Assembly (NCBI GenBank): GCA_018725205.1
Contig: QLUB01000012.1
Coordinates: 1-23,036 of the forward strand
Reading direction: 5' to 3'
Source of the DNA: a candidate division NPL-UPA2 bacterium
Lineage (GTDB): Bacteria > Bacillota > UBA994
Length of the DNA: 23,036 nucleotides
The translations under genes and the position numbers were made by a program. Shown in pieces: positions 7,429 through 14,291 of the stretch. Numbering within the stretch: position 1 is the stretch's first letter; each line of letters starts with the position of its first letter. The notes beneath the pieces were generated by a model. That model did no database searches. It was not told where the DNA came from and saw nothing but the letters and a program-made list of their open reading frames with translations.

Positions 7429-8090
7429 TAGATCAGGCGCTGCTTAAGAAGCTGCCGCTCTTTAGCGACCTTCCCACTGCCGACTTAACCTGTTTAGCGG
7501 CGCTGCTTAAGGTGCACATTTACCAAAAGCACGAAGTCTTGTTCAGTGAGGGCGAGGCAGGGCTTGGCGTCTGGCTGGTATTAAGAGGCGCGGTCAAGCT
7601 CGTAAAAACAGATAGACAAGGCGGCGAACAGCTCCTTAAGGTGGTCGCGCCGGAGCAGTTTTTTGCCGAAGTGGTGCTGTTTGACGGCGGCAGCTACCCC
7701 GCAACCGCCATTGCCCAGTCCGACTGCACGCTTGCCGTGCTGTATAATGCCGACGCTAGAGCTTTGCTCGGCGCGCATCCCGAGCTGGCATGGCATTTTT
7801 TGCATACCATGAGCGAGCGGCTCCGCACCGCGCAAGAGCGTATCCGTATCCTGTCCGGTAGCGACGCGACCATACGGTTAGCGTCAATTCTCCTGCATAT
7901 CGCCAAAGAGCAAGGGGAAGATCACATGGCCCTTAGCAAGCAAGACCTCGCCAATATGGCTGGCATTGCCCGCGAAACAGTCTCGCGCATCCTCGCGGTA
8001 TTTAGGGACGAAGGGTGCATCATTGCCGGGCGCAACAAAATAGCCATCGTCAATAAACGCCGTCTCGCAGCGCTAATTGACGATCAATAG
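7425..8090 (+). CDS. Crp/Fnr-family transcriptional regulator
   Basis: A 221-residue regulator with the standard two-part build: an N-terminal cyclic-nucleotide-binding-like beta barrel (about 12-115), a long dimerisation helix (about 118-142) and a C-terminal winged helix-turn-helix (about 150-215), whose recognition region reads LSKQDLANMAGIARETVSRIL. In the barrel, the stretch where CRP has its cAMP-contacting Arg-Ser reads FDGGSYPATA, so cAMP binding is not expected. The N-terminus lacks the Cys cluster of FNR, arguing against an iron-sulfur oxygen sensor. The ligand is therefore unknown. The start is the GTG that overlaps the stop of the preceding small ORF. Its TAG stop directly abuts the stop of the convergent carbonic anhydrase gene. 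Confidence 0.88.
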   Translation: MIDQALLKKLPLFSDLPTADLTCLAALLKVHIYQKHEVLFSEGEAGLGVWLVLRGAVKLVKTDRQGGEQLLKVVAPEQFFAEVVLFDGGSYPATAIAQSDCTLAVLYNADARALLGAHPELAWHFLHTMSERLRTAQERIRILSGSDATIRLASILLHIAKEQGEDHMALSKQDLANMAGIARETVSRILAVFRDEGCIIAGRNKIAIVNKRRLAALIDDQ

Positions 8091-8594
8091 TTACCTGTAG
8101 TTTTCTTGCCACAAGCGCACGTAGTTCATGGCGTGTTCCCGCAAGTGCAGGACTGAGGCATCGTCTAGCGTACGCACCACTTTAGCCGGCAGCCCTACGA
8201 CCAGAGAGCGCGGCGGGATAACCATGCGTTCCTTGACCACCGCTCCCGCCCCGACAATCGAGCCTTCTCCCACCACCGCGCCGTCTAGCACAACGGCACC
8301 CATACCGATGAGCACGTTGTCCTCCACCGTGCAGCCATGGAGAATGGCGCGGTGTCCCACCGTGACGAAACTCCCCACGCGTAGGGGCTGCTCTCTCTCC
8401 GGGTGCAATACCGCCCCATCTTGAATGCTGGTTGACTCGCCAATCGAGATTTCGTTTACGTCGCCGCGCACTACTGCCGTATGCCATATGCTCGTTTGCG
8501 GCCCAATCTTCACGTTTCCAATTACACAAGCTTCGTCAGCTACAAAAGCCTCTGGGCTAACTAAGGGTTTCCCTGCTTTAATCTCTTTAATCAT
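8091..8594 (-). CDS. Gamma carbonic anhydrase family protein (left-handed beta-helix)
   Basis: Hexapeptide-repeat protein of the YrdA/PaaY/gamma-carbonic-anhydrase group, 167 residues. The conserved site can be read directly: Arg43/Asp45 in VVRGDV, Gln58/Asp59 in SIQDG, and three zinc-ligand histidines His64 (AVLHPE), His81 and His86 (GHRAILHG), matching the Cam spacing. The I/V-G-x-x-x-x hexad pattern runs from about 15 to 140 and forms the beta-helix, followed by a C-terminal helix. Whether it hydrates CO2 is uncertain, because many members have no measured activity and act in CoA-thioester or metal-related roles. The frame opens at 8609, but that ATG overlaps the ribosome binding site GGGAGGG, so the ATG at 8594 is chosen. 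It has its own promoter at 8634-8662. Confidence 0.9.
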   Translation of the reverse strand: MIKEIKAGKPLVSPEAFVADEACVIGNVKIGPQTSIWHTAVVRGDVNEISIGESTSIQDGAVLHPEREQPLRVGSFVTVGHRAILHGCTVEDNVLIGMGAVVLDGAVVGEGSIVGAGAVVKERMVIPPRSLVVGLPAKVVRTLDDASVLHLREHAMNYVRLWQENYR

Positions 8595-8633
8595 GCCATG
8601 CCCTCCCATTGAACTCCATGCTTGGTCTCGCCC

Positions 8634-8662
8634 ATTCTATCACGGCCAAAGAGAGATGCAAA
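8634..8662 (-). promoter_or_regulatory. Promoter of the gamma carbonic anhydrase gene
   Basis: On the minus strand TTTGCA (8662-8657) and TAGAAT (8639-8634) are 17 bases apart, with TG one base before the -10 box. The leader would be about 35 bases. Confidence 0.55.
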
Positions 8663-8676
8663 GAAAAGTTCCTGCT

Positions 8677-8693
8677 AGCGAAGGATTTTCGCT
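8677..8693. other. Short perfect inverted repeat between divergent genes
   Basis: AGCGAA and TTCGCT (8677-8682, 8688-8693) form a 6-bp stem with a 5-base spacer. It lies between the carbonic anhydrase promoter and tldD, and could be an operator for either gene or chance. No convincing tldD promoter was found nearby. Confidence 0.3.
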
Positions 8694-8755
8694 TTACTTG
8701 TAGAATTAATTATACGCCAGCGTGAAATATGCCTTAAGGTACGGAGGGTGCGCGC

Positions 8756-10189
8756 ATGCAGGACTTATTGCAGATCGCCATACGGGAGGCAGAGCGGCTC
8801 GGTGCCGATTACGCAGACGTGCGCTACATGGAGCGCAAGAGCGAGCCTGTAAGCATGAAGAACGGCGCGGTAGTTTCGCTGGCCCTGCAAGAAGAACAGG
8901 GCTTTGGGATACGCGTGATGCATGGCGGGGCATGGGGGTTTGCCAGCCGCAGCGTCACCACCGAGGCCGAGCTTAAGCACGCTGCCGCCGAGGCCGTAGC
9001 CGTCGCTCGCGCTTCCGCCAAAGTAAGGGCGTCTGAAACGAGCTTCGCACCGCTCGACGCAGCCCAAGGGGTCTATCGAACCAAGGTGCAAAGAGACCCG
9101 TTTGAAATCCCCCTAGAGGACAAACTAGAATTTCTCATCGACATTGACCGCGAACTGCGCGCCGACGCCGCCATTCGCATCGCCGAAACCTCGCTCTTGT
9201 CTCTGTGCGAGCGCAAGTGGTTTTTAAGCTCCGAAGGGAGCGACATTGAGCAAACCATCTACGAAACGGGGGCCAGCATCGCCGCCACTGCCGCAGGGAA
9301 CGGCGACAGGCAGCGACGTAGCTTCAGTAATTACGCCCAAGCAGGGTACGAATTCGTAGAAGGGCTTAATCTTAAGGCGCTATCCACCGGGCTCGCCATC
9401 GAAGCCAAGCAACTGCTCACAGCAGAACCCTGTCCTGTCCTTGATACCACGCTTATCCTTGGCTCTTCCCAGCTCGCGCTGCAAATACACGAATCCTGCG
9501 GACACCCCATCGAGCTTGACCGTGTCCTAGGTAGCGAAGCGAGTTTTGCTGGCACGAGCTTCTTGGCACCCGGCATGGAGGGCAACTATCCATACGGGAG
9601 CACAGAGGTCACCATAGTGGCAGACGCCACTATGCGGGGGGGACTAGGGACTTTTGGCTATGACGATGAGGGCGTTCCTGCCCAGTGCACCACTATCGTG
9701 GACAAAGGTAAGTTCACTAATTTCCTCACGTCGCGCGAGACTGCGCCTGCGCTCGGGCAGGCCAGCAACGGCACCATGCGGGCAGACGGCGCGACTAACC
9801 TGCCGCTTATCCGCATGACAAACATTAACCTCAACCCCGGTGACTGGACGCTCGACGAAATAATCAAAGATACCAAGCACGGTATTTTTATGGAGAGCCC
9901 GAAAAGCTGGTCACTCGATGACAAGCGCCTTAACTTTCACTTTAGCACCGAGTATGCTTACGAAGTAAGAAACGGCGCAATTACCCGCCTGCTTAAAAAC
10001 CCTGCCTACACCGACATGACTACCCATTTCTGGCCGGCGTGCGATGCAATTGCGGGGAAAGGACGCGGCGAGTGGCAGCTCTGGGGCCTGCCGAGCTGTG
10101 CTAAGGGTGAGCCGATGCAAATTGCCCACGTCGCACATGGGGCCGCACCCGCTCGCTTCCGAGATGTGCGGGTGGGGGTGGGCAAGTAA
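8756..10189 (+). CDS. tldD: Metalloprotease TldD
   Basis: Catalytic subunit of the TldD/TldE heterodimeric zinc protease, which degrades unfolded peptides and in some hosts matures ribosomally made peptides such as microcin B17. The 477 residues fit the family. The zinc motif is HESCGH at 245-250 (His245, Glu246, His249), and the third-ligand cysteine is Cys448 in LPSCAKGEPMQIAHV. The N-terminal domain shows the family opening GADYADVRYMERKSEPVSMKNG, and the substrate-channel motif SNGTMRADG is present. GGAGGG lies at good spacing before the ATG. It overlaps tldE by one base (TAATG), so the two subunits are translated together. No precursor peptide gene for a modified-peptide pathway was seen next to it. 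Confidence 0.93.
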   Translation: MQDLLQIAIREAERLGADYADVRYMERKSEPVSMKNGAVVSLALQEEQGFGIRVMHGGAWGFASRSVTTEAELKHAAAEAVAVARASAKVRASETSFAPLDAAQGVYRTKVQRDPFEIPLEDKLEFLIDIDRELRADAAIRIAETSLLSLCERKWFLSSEGSDIEQTIYETGASIAATAAGNGDRQRRSFSNYAQAGYEFVEGLNLKALSTGLAIEAKQLLTAEPCPVLDTTLILGSSQLALQIHESCGHPIELDRVLGSEASFAGTSFLAPGMEGNYPYGSTEVTIVADATMRGGLGTFGYDDEGVPAQCTTIVDKGKFTNFLTSRETAPALGQASNGTMRADGATNLPLIRMTNINLNPGDWTLDEIIKDTKHGIFMESPKSWSLDDKRLNFHFSTEYAYEVRNGAITRLLKNPAYTDMTTHFWPACDAIAGKGRGEWQLWGLPSCAKGEPMQIAHVAHGAAPARFRDVRVGVGK

Positions 10190-11529
10190 TGGTGGGCAAA
10201 GAACAAAGCATGGGGTTTTTGGAGCGCGTCCTCAGGCTATCGGCATCAGGCCCAATCGAGGCGCGCCTCACGCACGACCGCCTCGCCCTGACGCGCTTCG
10301 CTGATTCCTCTATCCACCAAAACATGGTAAAAGATGCCGTTGCCCTAAAGTTGCGCGTGGTTATCGGCAAGAAAATCGGGACAGCCACGGTTAACTCCAC
10401 CGCGATGGTTGATGTTCGCCGTGCCCTAGGCGTTGCGGAACGCCTCGCGAAATTGCAGGCCGACGACCCGGACTTTGTGTCCTTGCCGACTCCCACTGCC
10501 TTCGTCACGTCGCGCACCTATTATACGGAAACAGCGCAATGCTCGCCCGCTCGCCGCGCCGAAGCCGTGGACGCTCTCGTACAAACGGCGGCGGCAGTAA
10601 AGCTTAGAGCCTACGGCTCCTTCGCCACGGAAACCAACGAACTAGCCGTGGCTAGCTCGCTTGGCGTTCGCGCCTACAACTGCTCCACAACCGCCTACTT
10701 GCGCACGGTAATGATGTCACCGCAGCACTCAGGCACCGGCTATGCCGATTTTCTCAGCCGCGACATTGCCGATATTGATCCTAAGGCGCTAGGCGAAGAA
10801 GCGGCAGAGCGCTGTGTCCTCGGCGAACACGCGCGCGAGCTCCCCCCCGGCGAATACGAGGTAGTGCTTACGCCTTACGCCGTCAGTGATATGATTCGCT
10901 TTTTGGGGTATCTTGGCTTTACGGCCTCCTCCATGCAGGAGGGGCGCAGCTTCTTGTCGGGGAGGATAGGAGAGCGCGTAGTCGGCGAAAACATTTCTAT
11001 CTGGGATGACGCCTTTGACACGGCTACCCTCAACATGCCCTTTGACCTAGAAGGAGTGGCGAAGCGCCGTGTCAGTCTGATTGAAGAGGGCGTGGCGGCT
11101 GGCGTGGTCTATGACTCCTACGCCGCCCACAAAGAGGGGTTTCTTTCCACCGGACACGCCTCCCGTGCGCGGGGCGGCATGCCTGCCAATCTTGTAATGG
11201 CACCCGGCAGTTCAACGCTGGAAGAGATGGTCAAGTCTACTAAGCGCGGCGTCTACATAACTCGCTTTCACTACACGCACTGCCCCGACCCCGTCAAGGT
11301 GATTATGACCGGCACTACGCGCGATGGAACTTACCTCATCGAAAACGGCGAAATCAAGCACCCCATCAAGAATCTTCGCCTTACCGACAGCGTGCTCCGC
11401 GTTCTCTCGCATGTCTCGCTTATTTCCTCGGAGCGTAAGCTACAGCGCGACTGGTGGGGGACGTTCACCAGCCGGCTGCCTGCACTAAAGGCTGAGCGCT
11501 GTATGTTTACAGGAGCGACCACTTTTTAG
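10189..11529 (+). CDS. tldE: TldE/PmbA, non-catalytic partner of TldD
   Basis: A 446-residue TldD/PmbA-fold protein lacking the HExxxH zinc motif, as expected for the TldE subunit that shapes the peptide channel of the heterodimer. Family features are the N-terminal stretch LTHDRLALTRFADSSIHQNM, the central DLEGVAKRRVSLIEEGVAAG, and near the C-terminus a conserved block running ITRFHYTHCPDPVKVIMTGT (about 364-383) to YLIENGEIKHPIKNLR. The ATG at 10189 shares its A with the tldD stop codon, and a purine-rich GGGTGGGGGTGGGC precedes it. An alternative ATG at 10210 has no ribosome binding site. No terminator is visible after the TAG at 11527-11529, so read-through into the aminotransferase gene is possible. 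Confidence 0.9.
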   Translation: MVGKEQSMGFLERVLRLSASGPIEARLTHDRLALTRFADSSIHQNMVKDAVALKLRVVIGKKIGTATVNSTAMVDVRRALGVAERLAKLQADDPDFVSLPTPTAFVTSRTYYTETAQCSPARRAEAVDALVQTAAAVKLRAYGSFATETNELAVASSLGVRAYNCSTTAYLRTVMMSPQHSGTGYADFLSRDIADIDPKALGEEAAERCVLGEHARELPPGEYEVVLTPYAVSDMIRFLGYLGFTASSMQEGRSFLSGRIGERVVGENISIWDDAFDTATLNMPFDLEGVAKRRVSLIEEGVAAGVVYDSYAAHKEGFLSTGHASRARGGMPANLVMAPGSSTLEEMVKSTKRGVYITRFHYTHCPDPVKVIMTGTTRDGTYLIENGEIKHPIKNLRLTDSVLRVLSHVSLISSERKLQRDWWGTFTSRLPALKAERCMFTGATTF

Positions 11530-11539
11530 CTAGAGTTCG

Positions 11540-11571
11540 CCACAGAGACACAGTTCTCCCTACCTCTGGGG
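11540..11571. repeat. CCACAGAG-type dispersed repeat fragment between tldE and the aminotransferase
   Basis: CCACAGAG (11540-11547), running into ACACAG, is followed by CCTCTGGGG (11563-11571). The two halves can pair with one mismatch. Related words occur at 15733-15741 (CCTCTGTGG) and 16839-16847 (CCACAGAGG). Confidence 0.4.
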
Positions 11572-11573
11572 TG

Positions 11574-11602
11574 AAAAAAACAAAAAACAAAAAACAAAAA
11601 TA
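11574..11602 (+). repeat. A-rich (A6-7 C) tandem tract before the aminotransferase gene
   Basis: Three successive A6-7 plus C units and a final A5 lie 6-8 bases before an AAGGAGGT ribosome binding site. The tract should make an unstructured, curved leader and could raise translation. Such runs can slip in replication. No -35/-10 pair was found beside it. Confidence 0.5.
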
Positions 11603-11617
11603 CAAGGAGGTAAATAA

Positions 11618-12769
11618 ATGCCCAACAGAGAAATGCTGCTTATCCCCGGTCCTACGCCCGTCTTAGATGAAATCTACGAAGCACTCTCCTCGGAAACCTA
11701 CGCCCACACCGACCCCCGCGTGGTCAAAGTCACCCTAGAAAGCCTCGAAATGACCCGTCAAATGTTCAACACCGACGGCGAAGTGTTTATTGTGGCCGGT
11801 TCCGGCACGCTCGCCATGGAAATGGCCATCGTTAATACCGTCGCCCCGGGAGAGAAAATTCTCGTTCTCACCCACGGGTTTTTCGGCGATCGCTTTATTA
11901 AGCTGGCCGAGAGCTTTGGCATTGCCGTAGACAGCATCGCTTCACCTTGGGGGCAGCGCGTAGACCCGCGCGAAGTTGCCGCCAAGCTCGCAGGGAGCAC
12001 ATACAAGGCCGTAACCGTCACCCATGTGGACACGTCCACCGGCGTGCAGGCCGACCTAGACACGCTTGTGCCACTCGTTAAGCAACACAACGCTCTCTTC
12101 ATCCTTGACGGCGTTTGCGCTACGGCTGCAGCAGTCGAAGATATGCAACACGACTACGGACACGGCGCAAAAATTGACGTGGTGCTCACCGGCTCGCAAA
12201 AAGCCATTGGCGTGCCCCCGGGCCTAGCCATTATTGCTTTCGGTCCCCAAGCACTAGCGGCGCGCGCTGAGCTCAAGCGCATCCCCGCCTACTACGCGGA
12301 TATCAACAATTGGCTGCCCATTATGAAGGACCCGAGCAAATACTTTGCCACTCCCGCCGTCAATATGCTCTACGCCTATCACCGTGCTATGCAACTGGTC
12401 TTAGCCGAGGGATTAGAAAACCGCTACGCGCGTCATCAAAAGCTCGGGCGCGCTGTGCGTGCCGCGCTCGCCACCTATGGTCTAGTGCCTTTGGCCGCTG
12501 AAACCGTCGCCGCACCCACTCTTACCTGCATGCAATACCCTGAAGGCATTGTCGACCTTGAGTTCCGCAAGTTCCTCGCCGCGCGCGGCGTAGTGCTGGC
12601 CGGAGCCCTAGCCTCCCTTGCCGGCAAGGCCTTCCGCATCGGGCATATGGGGAACGTCACAACCGAAACCCTCAAGCAAGCCATCGGGTTAATTGGCGAA
12701 GCCCTCGCCGCACAGGGCCGCACCGTAGACGTCGCTGCCGCACAAGCGAAGTTCAGTGCCCTAGTATAA
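11618..12769 (+). CDS. Class V aminotransferase (alanine/serine--glyoxylate or --pyruvate type)
   Basis: PLP fold type I aminotransferase of the AgxT/PucG/SgaA group, 383 residues. It begins with the hallmark LIPGPTPVLDEI, then SSETYAHTDPRV (substrate loop), VAGSGTLAMEMAI (cofactor phosphate), DGVCATAA (the Asp contacting the PLP ring nitrogen), and VLTGSQKAIGVPPGLA with the Schiff-base Lys195. It ends with FRIGHMGNVT, which carries the carboxylate-binding Arg. Members move amino groups from alanine or serine to glyoxylate or pyruvate; the exact pair cannot be told from sequence. Translation should be efficient, with AAGGAGGT seven bases from the ATG. Its last nine bases overlap the end of the hicA remnant on the other strand. 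Confidence 0.85.
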   Translation: MPNREMLLIPGPTPVLDEIYEALSSETYAHTDPRVVKVTLESLEMTRQMFNTDGEVFIVAGSGTLAMEMAIVNTVAPGEKILVLTHGFFGDRFIKLAESFGIAVDSIASPWGQRVDPREVAAKLAGSTYKAVTVTHVDTSTGVQADLDTLVPLVKQHNALFILDGVCATAAAVEDMQHDYGHGAKIDVVLTGSQKAIGVPPGLAIIAFGPQALAARAELKRIPAYYADINNWLPIMKDPSKYFATPAVNMLYAYHRAMQLVLAEGLENRYARHQKLGRAVRAALATYGLVPLAAETVAAPTLTCMQYPEGIVDLEFRKFLAARGVVLAGALASLAGKAFRIGHMGNVTTETLKQAIGLIGEALAAQGRTVDVAAAQAKFSALV

Positions 12770-12985
12770 GTTGTAAGTGTCTATAAACAATTCTTGGGAC
12801 ACCCCGGCCTGCTTCAATAGGCCAGCGAGTGTTCCTATCTTTAGTTACCGGTGGTTAGGCACAACGCAGCCAGACGATCCGCGACGCATTACGATGTGGC
12901 TATCACGCTAGCGAACAAGTGTGAATCCAAGGCGCTGGAGCGCTTGTACCACTTCGGTGCCAGATACAACAGGAAGCTTAGGCAT
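12761..12985 (-). pseudogene. hicA: HicA-type mRNA interferase toxin broken by two in-frame stop codons
   Basis: The minus strand gives a 75-codon frame that reads as a complete HicA. It starts MPKLPVVSGTEVVQALQRLG FTLVR, then has TAG at codon 26 (12908-12910). It continues RDSHIVMRRGSSGCVVPNHR, has TAA at codon 47 (12845-12847), and ends LKIGTLAGLLKQAGVSQELF before a few more residues and the natural TAG. Family members usually have Gln at the first site and Glu at the second, so single C-to-T and G-to-T changes explain both. The double-stranded-RNA-binding-like fold and the catalytic histidine (codon 30) are otherwise intact. The ATG overlaps the end of hicB by eight bases. TAG and TAA end other genes here, so read-through by recoding is unlikely and the toxin is probably dead. 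Confidence 0.88.
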
Positions 12986-13184
12986 GCTTTGCGATCCTGA
13001 AGGATGTGAGGAGAGGTCGCCCAGTCAGTACAAGGGGAAACTCTTCTAGGTAAAGCTCGGTTGCCTCGCGTAGATTGGCCAGTGCTTCTTCCACGGTTTC
13101 GCCCTGCGTGGTCGTCCCGGTTTCAGGATTGAAAGCTACATAACCACCCTCAGGGGCGGGTGTTAACACGGCGGAAAGTTCCAT
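12978..13184 (-). CDS. hicB: HicB-family antitoxin (now without an intact toxin)
   Basis: A 68-residue protein with the partial RNase-H-like HicB fold: ELSAVLTPAPEGGYVAFNPE, TGTTTQGETVEEALANLREA and TELYLEEFP are the usual blocks. In a working pair it binds and blocks HicA. It ends soon after the HicB fold, and no C-terminal DNA-binding domain is evident, so it belongs to the short form. The frame opens at a GTG at 13193, but that codon lies in the AAGGAGGT ribosome binding site, so the ATG at 13184 is the start. Gene order hicB then hicA is the less common arrangement. The gene lies 40 bases after agmatinase on the same strand, with a palindrome at 13209-13218 between them. The frame looks intact although its partner is broken. 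Confidence 0.85.
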   Translation of the reverse strand: MELSAVLTPAPEGGYVAFNPETGTTTQGETVEEALANLREATELYLEEFPLVLTGRPLLTSFRIAKHA

Positions 13185-13202
13185 GTGCGCCACCTCCTTG
13201 CC

Positions 13203-13224
13203 ATTATCGTACTAGTACATTATC
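13203..13224 (-). promoter_or_regulatory. Palindrome between two GATAAT boxes upstream of hicB
   Basis: GTACTAGTAC (13209-13218) is a perfect 10-bp palindrome. On the minus strand it is bracketed directly by two GATAAT hexamers (13224-13219 and 13208-13203), either of which could serve as a -10 box. Toxin-antitoxin complexes usually repress their own promoter through such a site. No good -35 box was found, and the downstream GATAAT lies only 18 bases from the hicB start. Confidence 0.45.
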
Positions 13225-14103
13225 TTACTCCGGCATAAAACTCAAGAGAGCCTCCCTCATTATTTTAGCCGCTAGAATGGCCGTTATTTGCGCGAGGTCA
13301 AGCGCGGGCGAAACCTCTACGAGATCAAAACCGACTACTCTGCACTGGCCCAAGATGTGTATGGCCTGGATGATATCCCAAGACGTGCACCCGCCCGGCT
13401 CCGGCGTGCCGGTGCCCGGCGCGAAGGCCGGGTCGACGACGTCAATATCTAGCGACACATACACCGGGCGTTTGCGCAGTTCAGGCAGCGCTTGGCTAAG
13501 TGCGGGGTGAATCTGGTTAAAAAACATATTGGTGTGGGCCTCCGCAAACTTGCGCTCCTCGCGTGAACCCGACCTAATGCCAAACTGATAGAGATTCCGC
13601 GGGCCAATCAGCTCGGCCACGCGGCGCATCACCGTAGCGTGTGAATAGGGCTCGCCAAGATAATCGGCCCTTAAGTCTGCATGCGCATCAAAATGGACGA
13701 CCGCCAGGTTTGGGTACTTCTCCGCCATCGCTTGGATTATCGGCCACGACACCAAATGCTCTCCGCCCAAAGCGAAGGGCATTTTGCTTGCAGCTAACAC
13801 AGACCGCACAGCGTCACGGATAATTTCTAGGCTAGCGGGCACATTGCCTATCGGCAGGCCTAGGTCGCCGGCGTCATAGTAACGGCGGTCAAACAGCGAC
13901 CTATCCAAATAGAAGCTGTACTCCTCCATCCCGTAGGACACTTCACGCACGCGCTCTGGCCCTAGGCGACTGCCGGGGCGAAAGCTCACGGTATAGTCCA
14001 TCGGCACTCCTAGGATCACAGCCTTAGCTGCGTCAAACTCCTTGGTGTTAGCCAAAAACCCGGTACTAGGCTCAATTAGCTTCTCTAACTCTGTCAGGCT
14101 CAC
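13225..14103 (-). CDS. speB: Agmatinase (ureohydrolase)
   Basis: Manganese enzyme that hydrolyses agmatine to putrescine and urea. All metal-site motifs of the arginase/agmatinase family are present. Counting from the GTG start they are His116 in GGEHL, Asp139/His141/Asp143 in HFDAHADLR, and Asp219/Asp221 in SLDIDVVDP, followed by FAPGTGTPEPGG, the agmatinase-type loop. The open frame runs upstream to 14190, but that stretch (poly-leucine in translation) is only the dispersed palindrome read as protein. The GTG at 14103 with GGGGG eight bases before it gives 292 residues, the normal length. It is divergent from the RocR-like regulator. Guanidinobutyrase or a related ureohydrolase cannot be excluded. 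Confidence 0.9.
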   Translation of the reverse strand: MSLTELEKLIEPSTGFLANTKEFDAAKAVILGVPMDYTVSFRPGSRLGPERVREVSYGMEEYSFYLDRSLFDRRYYDAGDLGLPIGNVPASLEIIRDAVRSVLAASKMPFALGGEHLVSWPIIQAMAEKYPNLAVVHFDAHADLRADYLGEPYSHATVMRRVAELIGPRNLYQFGIRSGSREERKFAEAHTNMFFNQIHPALSQALPELRKRPVYVSLDIDVVDPAFAPGTGTPEPGGCTSWDIIQAIHILGQCRVVGFDLVEVSPALDLAQITAILAAKIMREALLSFMPE

Positions 14104-14134
14104 GTTCAAACCCCCATGCGGTTGTACTAAGGGT

Positions 14135-14143
14135 ATTGTACCA
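14135..14143 (-). promoter_or_regulatory. Extended -10 element upstream of speB
   Basis: On the minus strand TGGTACAAT (14143-14135) is an extended -10 box about 32 bases before the speB GTG. The -35 position falls in the CTTCTTTTGCTTC arm of the palindrome and is poor. Confidence 0.5.
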
Positions 14144-14150
14144 TAGCCCT

Positions 14151-14188
14151 GAAGCAAAAGAAGCAAAAGGGACGGAGCCTTTTGCTTC
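14151..14188 (-). repeat. REP-like palindrome, copy 2
   Basis: GAAGCAAAAG (14160-14169) and CTTTTGCTTC (14179-14188) form a perfect 10-bp stem around GGACGGAGC, and an extra GAAGCAAAAG arm stands at 14151-14160. Read on the minus strand it matches copy 1 (4924-4952) at 28 of 29 positions. It lies between speB and the RocR-like regulator. Confidence 0.8.
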
Positions 14189-14261
14189 ACGATCTCCCCC
14201 GCGCCCAGCGACCAACCACCAGAAGGATTTCCTCACCCCCACGTCGAATTCATGCTTAAAC

Positions 14262-14279
14262 TTCGGCGTTACTGCCGAA
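14262..14279 (+). other. Hairpin just before the regulator start codon
   Basis: TTCGGC (14262-14267) pairs perfectly with GCCGAA (14274-14279) around a 6-base loop, four bases before the AAGG that precedes the ATG at 14292. It may affect initiation; no U-run follows, so it is not a terminator. Confidence 0.4.
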
Positions 14280-14291
14280 AATAAGGCGGTG

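Noticed and set aside
12804..12822. GGCCT/AGGCC hairpin as a terminator after the aminotransferase gene
   Set aside because: Only five base pairs, no T-run on either strand, and it lies inside the hicA frame where it encodes conserved HicA residues.
12845..12910. Recoding of TAG and TAA in hicA as sense codons
   Set aside because: TAG and TAA end other intact genes in the window (for example tdh, tldE, pepF, kamD), so a changed code is not supported.
14104..14190. N-terminal extension of agmatinase, which could be mistaken for a signal peptide because of its leucine run
   Set aside because: The leucines come from the palindrome and its duplicated arm; the region also contains the probable speB promoter.
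14136..14291. N-terminal extension of the RocR-like regulator (51-52 extra residues)
   Set aside because: It translates the dispersed palindrome and non-conserved sequence; RocR-type proteins start close to the PAS domain as does the ATG at 14292.
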